Source: Thalassospira australica (lineage in GTDB: Bacteria; Pseudomonadota; Alphaproteobacteria; Rhodospirillales; Thalassospiraceae). Taken from it: 64,000 nt of DNA. This document shows, piece by piece, positions 43,057-51,857 of this stretch. Numbering within the stretch: position 1 is the stretch's first letter; every line of letters begins with the position of its first letter. The DNA lies in contig NZ_JRJE01000003.1 in the NCBI RefSeq assembly GCF_000763295.1, positions 124,001 through 188,000 on the forward strand, in the 5' to 3' direction. A program made the position numbers and the translations under genes. A model generated the notes under the pieces. That model saw only the letters and a program-made list of their open reading frames with translations. It ran no database searches and was not told the DNA's origin.

Positions 43057-45171
43057 ATGTCCAAAGCATCAGTTACCAAGGCGGAGAAACAACCATCCAT
43101 GTCCGACCAACTCAAGACACTGTTGCGACGTGGACTAACTGCGCATGAGGGCAACCGCCCGCAAGAAGCCGAAAAGATTTATCGCGCTGCCCTTGATCTT
43201 TCACCGGGCAATGCGGAAGTGGAGCATCTTCTTGCCACCCTTCTGACCGGCCTTGGTCGCCACGGCGAAGCGCTTGATCTGTTTGAAAGCTGCCTGAAAA
43301 GTTACGCGGCCAATCCGGCCGTTCGATGCAACTATGCGATTGCGCTGGAAAGCACCGGCCAGATTGACAAGGCGATTGACCAGTTCAAACAGGCCATCAG
43401 CTATCACGGCGACTTTCCCACCGCCCTTTATCATCTGGCCCGCCTTGAAATCCCGCGTGGCCATCTTGGGCAGGCGGTTGATCTTTTGGGCCGTTTGCTG
43501 GGGTTAAAGCCAAATCATTACGAGGGGTTGTTGCTGTTTGGGCAGGCGCTTCATGATCTGGGGCAGGAAGAAGCCGCCCTGATGTCGCTGGAACATGCGG
43601 CCGAAGCCGCCGGAATTTCGCCTGAACTGATTTGCCGGGTTGGCATTTCGCTGCTGCGCCTTGGCTATCCGAAGACGGCACAAGATCTTTTTCAGCGCGC
43701 ACTTAGCATCGATGCCAAATATGTGCCGGGTTTGCGTGGACTTGGGCAATCCCTTGCCCATCAAGGGCAGTATGCCAAGGCGATTGCGCTTTTGAAAACA
43801 GCGCGCCGCCTGACCAAGGATACCGATGATATCGACATGGTTCTGGCGGATATCACGCTTAAATGCGGTGATCTTGTCGCCACCATCGAGACGCTTGAAG
43901 CGTTGCTTAAGACATCGCCGGGCAATGCTACTGCAGATGCGCTTTTGATCCGGGCCAAGGCCAAACTTGCCAGCATTGAAGGCACCAGCCACGCCAAGGC
44001 CGCCAAGGAATGGGCAAAACACCATCTGCCAATCGCGGCAAAACCGGAGTTTGCCAACAGCAGGCAAGCCGATAAACGGCTTCGGATCGGGTGGTTGTCA
44101 CCCTTTTTCTGTGAACATCCGTCTTACAAGATTTTGGCCGCACTCGCCCGCCACCTGAACCGCCATGAGATCGAGCTGTTTTTATATTCGGCCACACCAC
44201 GACCTGATGACGTGACACGGTCATGGCAAGTGATGGCCGATGGATGGCGTGAGGTGTGCGGACAGGACCCGATGCAGATCGCTGATCGCATCCGCAAGGA
44301 CAAGGTTGATATCCTGATTGATCCGTGCGGAGCACACCCAACCCAACCGATTGAGGTTTTCGCACTTAAGGCCGCCCCGGTGCAGGCAAGCTTATCGGCG
44401 ATCACCACCGGCATCGCCGAGATGGATTACCTGATCGGGCATAAGGATGTGTTCAGCGGCAGTTCTGTCAGCAACAAAATGTTTTCAGAACGGCCTCAGC
44501 CGCTAGCGATTGGGCCGTATTTGCCAATTGAACTGGATGACGCATTGCCCGTGGCACCGCTTCCGGCGGCGGTTGGCACGGAAATCATCCGGTTTGGCTG
44601 CATTGACCGGTTGGCCAATATCAGCAACGAAACGCTGAATTGCTTTGCCCGTATCCTCAACAAGGTCAAAAACAGCCGCATCGTCATTCAGGATGATGTG
44701 CTTGAAGATTCATATGGGGCAAAAGTGTTTCTTGATCGTGCCCGCCAAGCCGGGATCAAACGCGACCGTCTTGATCTTGCCGGTAAGGTGAAAACAGAAG
44801 ACCGTGCGGCCCTGTATGCGCAGATTGATATCGGACTGGCACCGTTCCCGGCCATCAGCCTTGAAAACTATTTCGAGATGCTGTGGTTTGGCATTCCGTT
44901 TGTATCGCTTGCCAATGACCGGCCGGGGTCGCGACTTGGCCTTGCGTTACTGGGGGATATCGGGCTTGGCGCATTGGCGGCCGAGACCGAAAAGGGATAT
45001 GTCGATAAATGCGTGATGCTGGCATCCGACCTTAAGGCGCTGGCCAGTATTCGCGAAAACATGCGTGAACGCATCCGGGGCAGCAGGGCCTTCCACCCGC
45101 CTGCCGTTGCAGCCGAATTCGAAGAGGCCTGCCGCGAGATGTGGCAGAACTGGTGCCGTGAGAACCCCTAA
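43057..45171 (+). CDS. TPR protein with divergent SPINDLY/GT41 glycosyltransferase domain
   Basis: 704 residues. The first part (about 10-300) is a row of TPR units (AHEGNRPQEAEKIYRAALDLSPGN and similar). From about 345 a GT41/SPINDLY-like domain follows: LRIGWLSPFFCEHPSYKIL, ADRIRKDKVDILIDPCGAH, RFGCIDRLANISNETLNCFARIL, DIGLAPFPAISLENYFEMLWFGIPFVSL. Normal bacterial SPINDLY proteins have FNNLAK(V/I)S and a Thr-rich loop before CEALW; here the lysine is Asn and the Thr loop is replaced, so donor binding may differ or be lost. Start ATG 43057 or 43099; neither has a clear ribosome-binding site. It could glycosylate flagellin or another protein, but no flagellar gene is near. Confidence 0.75.
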   Translation: MSKASVTKAEKQPSMSDQLKTLLRRGLTAHEGNRPQEAEKIYRAALDLSPGNAEVEHLLATLLTGLGRHGEALDLFESCLKSYAANPAVRCNYAIALESTGQIDKAIDQFKQAISYHGDFPTALYHLARLEIPRGHLGQAVDLLGRLLGLKPNHYEGLLLFGQALHDLGQEEAALMSLEHAAEAAGISPELICRVGISLLRLGYPKTAQDLFQRALSIDAKYVPGLRGLGQSLAHQGQYAKAIALLKTARRLTKDTDDIDMVLADITLKCGDLVATIETLEALLKTSPGNATADALLIRAKAKLASIEGTSHAKAAKEWAKHHLPIAAKPEFANSRQADKRLRIGWLSPFFCEHPSYKILAALARHLNRHEIELFLYSATPRPDDVTRSWQVMADGWREVCGQDPMQIADRIRKDKVDILIDPCGAHPTQPIEVFALKAAPVQASLSAITTGIAEMDYLIGHKDVFSGSSVSNKMFSERPQPLAIGPYLPIELDDALPVAPLPAAVGTEIIRFGCIDRLANISNETLNCFARILNKVKNSRIVIQDDVLEDSYGAKVFLDRARQAGIKRDRLDLAGKVKTEDRAALYAQIDIGLAPFPAISLENYFEMLWFGIPFVSLANDRPGSRLGLALLGDIGLGALAAETEKGYVDKCVMLASDLKALASIRENMRERIRGSRAFHPPAVAAEFEEACREMWQNWCRENP

Positions 45172-45205
45172 TGCGTTGTCCGGGCGATATCCTGCGCATT
45201 CCCGG

Positions 45206-45841
45206 TTAGAACATTTCCGACAGGATATGATCGACAGCAGCACTTAGGTCATCGGCAATAAAGTCGGCTTCAGTTGCCTCTGGCAGGGTTGTTTCGCGGG
45301 CACCGTGGCCGGTTTTGACCATGATCGTGCGCGTTCCTGCCGTGTGACCTGCGCGGATGTCATTGATGCGATCCCCGACAAGCACGCTTTCGCGAAGGCT
45401 GATGGCAAAATCCTGTGCCGCAGCGTGCAACATGCCGGCACCGGGTTTGCGGCAATCGCTTTGACGTGCATAGTCGCCCACCCCATCGGGATGATAGGGC
45501 GAATAATAGATCCCCTGCACCGATGCGTTATGATCGCCAAGCAGTGTTGCCAGTGCCTTGTGGATGACAAGCAGCTGGTCTTCGTCAAGGTAACCGCGCG
45601 CAACGCCCGATTGATTGGTCACGACAATGACCGGAATGCCCGCAGCATTCAGACGGTGAATGGCATCCCCGGCCCCGGCAATCAGTTTGAGATCGGCAAC
45701 ATCGGCAAGATAATGGACTTCTTCGTTGATGACGCCATCACGATCCAGAAACACCGCAGGAACAAGATTGCGTTGATCGCGAAATCGTGGCGCCGGATCA
45801 ATCAGATGGCGTTTGACGTTTGTGTTGGTTTGCCCAGCCAT
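45206..45841 (-). CDS. gmhB: GmhB-like HAD phosphatase
   Basis: HAD-IIIA phosphatase of 211 residues related to D-glycero-D-manno-heptose 1,7-bisphosphate 7-phosphatase, a step of LPS heptose synthesis. Seen: FLDRDGVIN with nucleophile Asp33 and Asp35, VVTNQSGVARG, DCRKPGAGM and the LVGDRINDIRAG motif IV. The usual Cys-x-His...Cys-x-Cys zinc loop is largely missing: the positions read SPYHP and SDC. An AAAGGT site precedes the ATG. It is convergent with the SPINDLY gene and has no heptose genes beside it, so another sugar phosphate is possible. Confidence 0.78.
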   Translation of the reverse strand: MAGQTNTNVKRHLIDPAPRFRDQRNLVPAVFLDRDGVINEEVHYLADVADLKLIAGAGDAIHRLNAAGIPVIVVTNQSGVARGYLDEDQLLVIHKALATLLGDHNASVQGIYYSPYHPDGVGDYARQSDCRKPGAGMLHAAAQDFAISLRESVLVGDRINDIRAGHTAGTRTIMVKTGHGARETTLPEATEADFIADDLSAAVDHILSEMF

Positions 45842-46043
45842 GAATGACCTTTGTGTTATCGAATTTTGCCAAGAATGGCGTATTCACATGCCAAATAGCA
45901 AGGCTTCACAAGCCGCTATCAATCATTCCGCAGCGCGGAAAACAAAGTGGTAATACCATTATTCGCTTGCAGAGCCACCAGATGACGTGACAATTTCTGT
46001 TCAAACACGCCACACAAAAGAACACCTCAAGGAATTCTGTCTT

Positions 46044-46919
46044 ATGTTTGCCGATATTTTTGCCATTCTGGCCCCGGTTTTCATTACCACCGGACTGGGT
46101 TATTTCTGGGCCCGGGCCGGCAAACATTTTGACACCAACCTTGTCACATCGATTGTCACCTATTTCGCAACCCCCTGCCTGACCTTTGCGGCACTTGCCA
46201 CGGTGGAACTGGGGGGTGATACGCTGATTTCGATGGGGACGGCAGCGCTTGCGGCGAATGTGATTTTCGTTCTGATCGGCTGGCCGATCCTGAAGGTATT
46301 CAAGCTGTCGCCCCGAACATATCTGCAATCACTGACCTGGCCCAATGTTGGCAATGTCGGCTTGCCGCTTTGTATGCTGGCCTACGGGCAGGAAGGCCTT
46401 GCCTTGTCGGTGGCGTTCTTTGCCGCCTATGTGGTGATCCAACTCACCGTCGGGGTTGCCTTTGTGTCGGGCAGTTTTTCGATCCGGTCACTTGCGAAAA
46501 TGCCGATCATTCCGGCAACCCTGATTGCCACGGGATTTTTGGCAACGGAAACGCCGGTTCCGGAATGGCTTTACAACACCACCAACCTGATCGGCCAACT
46601 GACCATTCCGCTGATGCTGTTTACGCTGGGTGTATCCCTTGCGAAGCTGCGCCCGGTCAGCCTTGCGCGCAGCACGGCGTTAAGTGTGCTGCGCCTTGGC
46701 ATGGGGTTTGGCGTTGGTCTTGGCCTGTCGGAAGTCATGGGGCTTACGGGGATTGAGCGCGGCGTTGTGATCTTGCAATGCTCGATGCCGGTTGCGGTGT
46801 TCTGTTATCTGTTTGCGCAGCTTTATAACCGCGACCCAGAAGAAGTCGCCGGTGTTGTGATCAGCTCAAGCTTCCTTGCGGCCATCGCCCTGCCCGCGCT
46901 GCTTTGGTATGTTCTGTAA
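46044..46919 (+). CDS. AEC-family transporter (auxin efflux carrier-like)
   Basis: Membrane transporter of 291 residues with about ten hydrophobic spans, e.g. IFAILAPVFITTGLGYFWA at the start and FLAAIALPALLWYVL at the end. The TYFATPCLTFAAL and WPNVGNVGLPLCMLAYG motifs are typical of bacterial AEC permeases, which move malonate, malate or other organic anions. AAGGA lies about 10 nt before ATG 46044. It appears to be a single-gene unit convergent with the small gene at 46944. Confidence 0.88.
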   Translation: MFADIFAILAPVFITTGLGYFWARAGKHFDTNLVTSIVTYFATPCLTFAALATVELGGDTLISMGTAALAANVIFVLIGWPILKVFKLSPRTYLQSLTWPNVGNVGLPLCMLAYGQEGLALSVAFFAAYVVIQLTVGVAFVSGSFSIRSLAKMPIIPATLIATGFLATETPVPEWLYNTTNLIGQLTIPLMLFTLGVSLAKLRPVSLARSTALSVLRLGMGFGVGLGLSEVMGLTGIERGVVILQCSMPVAVFCYLFAQLYNRDPEEVAGVVISSSFLAAIALPALLWYVL

Positions 46920-46943
46920 ACAGCAGAATACCAAAACGGCTGG

Positions 46944-47294
46944 TTATTTGACGATCAGGCGATATTCACCGCCCGTGCCATCATCCTTGTCGGCATAAAA
47001 GCCTATTGCGCATTCAAACCGGCCTTTTTCAAGGTTGGGGTCACCCTGTTTGGCAGCTTGTTCCATGACGTAGCCTTGGCAGGCATCAAGATCGTCAAAG
47101 ACGGCCTCGGAAATATCAACCCGGGTGGGTCGGGTCACATCGGGGGTGTAAACCGCTGTAACATGTTCCCAGGGTGCAGCATCATCCGGCCAGAACAGAT
47201 CGGCAATATGACGGTGCGGATTACCGAAACTGACCACAGCGAGAATGGCAATCCCGCCAGCGAGAATGGCACGGCGCAGCATTCTATGGTTCAT
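46944..47294 (-). CDS. Small exported protein of unknown function
   Basis: 116 residues with an N-terminal hydrophobic signal or anchor (LRRAILAGGIAILAVVSFG). The remainder is polar and contains two cysteines (DACQGYV, RFECAIGFY) that could form a disulfide in the periplasm. AAGGGAA lies 5 nt before the ATG. Family not recognised. It is followed on the same strand, 73 nt upstream side, by no clear operon partner. Confidence 0.65.
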   Translation of the reverse strand: MNHRMLRRAILAGGIAILAVVSFGNPHRHIADLFWPDDAAPWEHVTAVYTPDVTRPTRVDISEAVFDDLDACQGYVMEQAAKQGDPNLEKGRFECAIGFYADKDDGTGGEYRLIVK

Positions 47295-47366
47295 GAATTT
47301 CCCTTGTTTCAGCCCGATTTGCGCCCAAAGACGGCAGGCGCATGATGTCCATCACGGACCCCACCC

Positions 47367-48173
47367 CTAACCGGTGACCGGATGGGCGTGATTAAGCGGA
47401 CCGTTTCCCTTGCCATAGCCCGGCGCGGTTCGGATGGCTTCGCGGACATAGGCCCGTGCGCGGGCAACGGCATCACTTAGCGCCATACCCTGTGCCAGTC
47501 CGGTCGCAATGGCACTTGCAAGCGAACAGCCTGTACCGTGATTGTTCTCCGATGGGATGCGCGTGCCTTCAAAGCCTTCGACGTCCCCATCGCGGCGCCA
47601 CAAAATATCGACGATTTTATCGCCGTCCGCGTGACCGCCTTTTATCAGGACGGCCTCGGCACCGAGATCGCCAATTTTATGGGCCGCAGCTATCATATCG
47701 CCTTCGCTGGTGATTTTCATACCAGACAGCACTTCTGCCTCGGGGATATTTGGCGTCAGGACCGTCGCCAAGGGCACCATATTGGCAATAAGCGCATCGA
47801 CCGCGTCTTCCTGAAGCAAGCGTGATCCGCTTTGGGAAATCATCACAGGATCAACCACAACCGGGATACCATTGGCCTTTGATTTGATAAATTCCGCCAC
47901 CGCCGTGATAACCGGAACAGAATGAAGCATGCCGGTTTTAAGCGCATCTGCACCAATATCATCAATCGTCACCGTCGCCTGATGGACGATCATATCAGGG
48001 GCGATGCCTAAAACATCAAAGACCCCGGTGGTGTTTTGCACCGTGAGTGCCGTGATCGCAGTCGCAGCATAGCCGCCAAGGGCGGTTACCGATTTGATAT
48101 CGGCCTGAATGCCAGCCCCGCCTGAACAATCAGACCCGGCGATAATCAAGACACGACCCTTCATACGATCCAT
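47367..48173 (-). CDS. thiD: Hydroxymethylpyrimidine / phosphomethylpyrimidine kinase
   Basis: Phosphorylates HMP and HMP-phosphate in thiamine synthesis. 268 residues, ribokinase fold: LIIAGSDCSGGAGIQADIKS at the N-terminus with the substrate glycine loop, VVDPVMISQSGSRLL, and the C-terminal anion-hole/catalytic NNHGTGCSLASAIATGLAQG. The start is ATG 48173 (AGGATAAGG just upstream) or ATG 48164. It follows glmM by 42 nt and is probably cotranscribed. No TPP riboswitch was recognised in front of it. Confidence 0.93.
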   Translation of the reverse strand: MDRMKGRVLIIAGSDCSGGAGIQADIKSVTALGGYAATAITALTVQNTTGVFDVLGIAPDMIVHQATVTIDDIGADALKTGMLHSVPVITAVAEFIKSKANGIPVVVDPVMISQSGSRLLQEDAVDALIANMVPLATVLTPNIPEAEVLSGMKITSEGDMIAAAHKIGDLGAEAVLIKGGHADGDKIVDILWRRDGDVEGFEGTRIPSENNHGTGCSLASAIATGLAQGMALSDAVARARAYVREAIRTAPGYGKGNGPLNHAHPVTG

Positions 48174-48215
48174 CCTTATCCTGCGAATTCAGTTTTATGC
48201 GGCACCGTGCAGGCC

Positions 48216-49565
48216 TTAACCGGCAACAGCGGTGATTTCGGCGACAATGCCATCGACAATCTGTTCGACCTTGATCGCGTCATCGCCTTCGGCCATCACA
48301 CGGATCAATGGTTCGGTTCCCGATTTACGGATCAAAACACGCCCATCACCGTCAAACGCCTTTTCGGCAGATGAAATGGCGTCGATCACGCTGCTTTGCG
48401 ACAAAGGATCACTGCCCGCCGCATAGCGTACATTTTTCAAAATCTGAGGCAGCGGTTCAAACACGCGGCTCATTTCCGAAACGCGTCCCTCGCGGCTTGC
48501 CAGAACTGCCAGCACCTGAAGGGCGGCCAAAAGACCGTCGCCCGTCGATGCAAAATCCGACAGCACGATATGACCGGACTGTTCGCCACCGACATTGCAA
48601 TCAAGGGCACGCATCTGTTCGACGACATAGCGATCCCCAACCTTGGTGCGGATCAGACGGACATCGTTGCGTTCAAGATAGCGTTCCAGCCCCAAATTGG
48701 ACATTACGGTTGCCACCAGCGCATTCCCGCGCAACTGACCGGTGCGTTTCCAATGGGTCGTGACAAGCCCCATCAGCTGATCACCATCGATCAGAAGGCC
48801 TTTTTCATCACACATCTGAACCCGGTCAGCATCCCCATCAAGCGCAATCCCGACATCGGCCTTTTCGGCCAGCACGCGGTCACACATGGTTTTGGTGTAG
48901 GTCGAGCCGCACTGATCATTGATGTTCATGCCATTCGGGCTGGTGCCAATTTCAATCACCTCTGCGCCAAGTTCGCGCAGCACCTTGGGAGCGACGGAAT
49001 AGCCTGCACCATGGGCGCAATCAAGAACGATGCGAAGACCTTCAAGGGTTACGGTGCCCGGAAGCGAGGATTTGACGGCCTCGATATAGCGGCCCGGCGC
49101 ATCATCGATACGTTTGGCACGGCCCAGCGCATTGGCCGGAACCAGTTTGCCCGAAAGATCACTTTCCATCAGGGCTTCAAGTTCGAGTTCGACTTCGTCA
49201 GACAGTTTGAAGCCATCCGGACCAAACAGCTTGATGCCGTTATCCTGAAATGGATTGTGAGATGCAGAGATCATCACACCAATATCAGCCCGCATGGATT
49301 TGGTCAGCATGGCAACCGCAGGTGTTGGCATCGGACCAACCAGCATGACATCCATGCCCATCGAGGTAAAACCGGCAACAAGAGCCGGTTCAAGCATGTA
49401 ACCGGAAAGACGGGTATCCTTGCCAATCACGACCTTATGGCGATGATTGCCCCGGGTAAAATAGTGCCCGGCAGCCATACCGACTTTCAGGGCGACCTCG
49501 GCGGTCATCGGGGCCGTATTGGCCGTTCCACGAATGCCATCCGTGCCAAAATATTTGCGGCTCAT
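48216..49565 (-). CDS. glmM: Phosphoglucosamine mutase
   Basis: Converts glucosamine-6-phosphate to glucosamine-1-phosphate for peptidoglycan and LPS. 449 residues. The phosphoserine loop [17 protein letters not shown] gives active-site Ser102; the metal loop [11 protein letters not shown], the sugar-binding GGEQSGHIV and the C-terminal [12 protein letters not shown] are intact. In many Proteobacteria it directly follows ftsH-folP; here a two-component system lies in between. It probably heads a glmM-thiD transcript with its own promoter in 49566-49754. Confidence 0.96.
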   Translation of the reverse strand: MSRKYFGTDGIRGTANTAPMTAEVALKVGMAAGHYFTRGNHRHKVVIGKDTRLSGYMLEPALVAGFTSMGMDVMLVGPMPTPAVAMLTKSMRADIGVMISASHNPFQDNGIKLFGPDGFKLSDEVELELEALMESDLSGKLVPANALGRAKRIDDAPGRYIEAVKSSLPGTVTLEGLRIVLDCAHGAGYSVAPKVLRELGAEVIEIGTSPNGMNINDQCGSTYTKTMCDRVLAEKADVGIALDGDADRVQMCDEKGLLIDGDQLMGLVTTHWKRTGQLRGNALVATVMSNLGLERYLERNDVRLIRTKVGDRYVVEQMRALDCNVGGEQSGHIVLSDFASTGDGLLAALQVLAVLASREGRVSEMSRVFEPLPQILKNVRYAAGSDPLSQSSVIDAISSAEKAFDGDGRVLIRKSGTEPLIRVMAEGDDAIKVEQIVDGIVAEITAVAG

Positions 49566-49754
49566 ATTCTGTGTCTCTGCTTATGTCAGGGGCATGGTTG
49601 CCCTGTTTTAAATTCTGATTGCCGGTTATATCAAAGTAACGACGCGATGCCACCGGCAATCAACACATTTTACAAGCAAGTTGGCGACAAATACGTTAAC
49701 GCAGCCGGGCAACAATCCTACATGCTTTCATACTGATAAAAGCAATGACCTTGC

Positions 49755-51857
49755 GTGGAAAAACAGCTATCACGATCAGATAAATTCAAAAGGTTTGGAC
49801 CCGGGGTAACTTTGCGCGATATCCGCCCACATCTGGTGCTGTTTGCAATCGTTATATTGCTTACAGCCTTACTTGGCGTTTTGTTCGCGTCCAAGTCCCT
49901 TGCAGATGACAGTAAAACGCACTTTTTGATCGGAAGTCATGGCCCGCGCGATGACATTGATCTGGTGCATTTTCTGGAACGATTGACGACAGAAGCACGG
50001 ATCACCAAGCCGGCCGATCTGATCCAGATTCCCCGCACGGCGTTTGAACCTGTTTTGAACACACGCGGGCCGGGCTATACCAAAAATACGGTCTGGTATC
50101 GCGCCCCGTTCGTCGTTGATGACCGTTTGGCAACGGATCAAAACGCCGCCTTTATAAGGGTCGGCGCTGCCTATTTGAATGATATTGCACTGTCGATCAT
50201 TTCAGGTGAAACGGGTCAAACCGTTTGGTGGGATCATGTTGGCGACCGGGTACCACCACGTGCTGATCAGTTGACAAGCCCCTACCCCACACTTCAATGG
50301 CCGGAACTTTCATCGGGACACTATTGGTTGACCATCGGGGTCAAAACCAACAGCGCCCATGTGTTTGAAGCAAAGCTTTTGCCCGAGAGCACCATGATCG
50401 CCAGCACCGGCCAGGACAGTTATCTCAAGGGGGTTTACCTTGGTGTTCTGATCGTTGCATTTGGCATTTATCTGGCATTTGGGATGCTGTCGCGCGACAA
50501 GGCAGTCTGCTGGTATTCGGTCTATATCCTGGCGATGTTTTTCATCAATCTGGGTGTTTCAGGATACGCCCATTTGATGTTCACATCGTTTTGGCCGCTG
50601 GCAAGCGATGCAATCACCGGCAGCGGAACCGCCCTTTCGATCGGCAGCAGCCTGATCATGTGGTGTTACATTATCCGTGTGAATGAATATTTCCCGAAAA
50701 CTTTCCGGGCAATTGCAAGCTTTGCAGCCCTTGCCATGCTGGGTTTTGTTACCAGCACATCAGACTGGTACATCATATATGCCAAGCTGTTCTTTATTTC
50801 CGATATCTGCCTGCTGGTGGTTTTGCTGATCCTTCTGGTTTACATCAGTTTTCGCGAAAAAAATCTGATGAGGTACAGCTTTCTGATGGTCGCGCTGGGC
50901 ATCCCGACCATCGCCGTGATTGTGCATCTGATGATGCTGACCGGCCTGACCCCGATCAATGCATTTACCCAGAACATTTATCCGATGAGTTCGACTGTTC
51001 ATATCGTGATGATCGGTATTGCCATGGGATTTAGGACATTCAAACTTGCACATGGTCGCGCAGAGGCCTTTAGCACAAGTCAACATGCCGATCAGCTGGC
51101 GGGCGAACAGCGCACCTTTATCACCATGCTATCGCACGAATTTCGCACCCCCTTGGCAATCATTCAAAGGTCGGCCGAAATTCTGGGACTACATCTGCAA
51201 AACGAACAACAAGCCATCATCAGCAGGCTTGCGACGATCCGCAGCAACGCCGGACAGCTTTCAAGCCTTGTTGATGCGTTCCTGACCAAGGATACGCTTG
51301 ATAATGCGGCCTTTACCACGTCTCGCGAGGCAGTGGCCATTGATACGTTTTTAAGTGAATTGATCGCCCGGCGGCACCGTGAAGTTCCCGGTCAGAACAT
51401 CAGCCTGCTTCATTTAGAAATGGCAGTTGTGGAAATTGACCGTGTCCTGATGGAACGGGCCATCCTTAATCTTATTGAGAATGCCCGAAAATATGCCCCG
51501 GGCGCAGCCGTTTGGGTTTCGAGCGAACGTGCCGCGAACGGCTATCTTTATATCCGTGTGGTTGATGAAGGCCCCGGCATCCCGGTAGAAGAGCTTGGCA
51601 ACGTTCTGGATGCCTTTTACCGCGGGCGCGATGCGGCCAAAACCCAAGGCGTTGGGCTGGGCCTGCATCTGACCAACAGAATTATCAAAGCCCATGACGG
51701 TACGCTTTCACTCAGCGTTGGGGAAAAAGGCGGCACGACGGTGCTGATCAAACTGCCCTTTGATCGCGATAAAACGGTTCTGCATGGAACCAGAAACCGG
51801 GTTGCGTTCCACGAACAACGTTCAGAAACCCCCGACAACGGGGGGCCTTGGTCATGA
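49755..51857 (+). CDS. 7TM-DISM sensor histidine kinase
   Basis: Membrane histidine kinase of 700 residues. After an N-terminal span (LVLFAIVILLTALLGVLFA) there is a periplasmic DISM-type beta domain (about 50-220), seven transmembrane spans (about 225-435), then a HisKA domain with phospho-acceptor His461 in MLSHEFRTPLA. The HATPase domain has an intact N-box (NLIENARKYAP), G1 box (VDEGPGI) and G2 box (GVGLGL). The given start is GTG 49755 without a ribosome-binding site; TTG near 49812 is possible. Its end overlaps the next kinase by 4 nt (ATGA). The likely partner is the response regulator at 53954. Confidence 0.9.
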   Translation: MEKQLSRSDKFKRFGPGVTLRDIRPHLVLFAIVILLTALLGVLFASKSLADDSKTHFLIGSHGPRDDIDLVHFLERLTTEARITKPADLIQIPRTAFEPVLNTRGPGYTKNTVWYRAPFVVDDRLATDQNAAFIRVGAAYLNDIALSIISGETGQTVWWDHVGDRVPPRADQLTSPYPTLQWPELSSGHYWLTIGVKTNSAHVFEAKLLPESTMIASTGQDSYLKGVYLGVLIVAFGIYLAFGMLSRDKAVCWYSVYILAMFFINLGVSGYAHLMFTSFWPLASDAITGSGTALSIGSSLIMWCYIIRVNEYFPKTFRAIASFAALAMLGFVTSTSDWYIIYAKLFFISDICLLVVLLILLVYISFREKNLMRYSFLMVALGIPTIAVIVHLMMLTGLTPINAFTQNIYPMSSTVHIVMIGIAMGFRTFKLAHGRAEAFSTSQHADQLAGEQRTFITMLSHEFRTPLAIIQRSAEILGLHLQNEQQAIISRLATIRSNAGQLSSLVDAFLTKDTLDNAAFTTSREAVAIDTFLSELIARRHREVPGQNISLLHLEMAVVEIDRVLMERAILNLIENARKYAPGAAVWVSSERAANGYLYIRVVDEGPGIPVEELGNVLDAFYRGRDAAKTQGVGLGLHLTNRIIKAHDGTLSLSVGEKGGTTVLIKLPFDRDKTVLHGTRNRVAFHEQRSETPDNGGPWS

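Noticed and set aside
48174-48215. Possible TPP riboswitch before thiD
   Set aside because: Only 42 nt separate glmM and thiD, too short for the aptamer.
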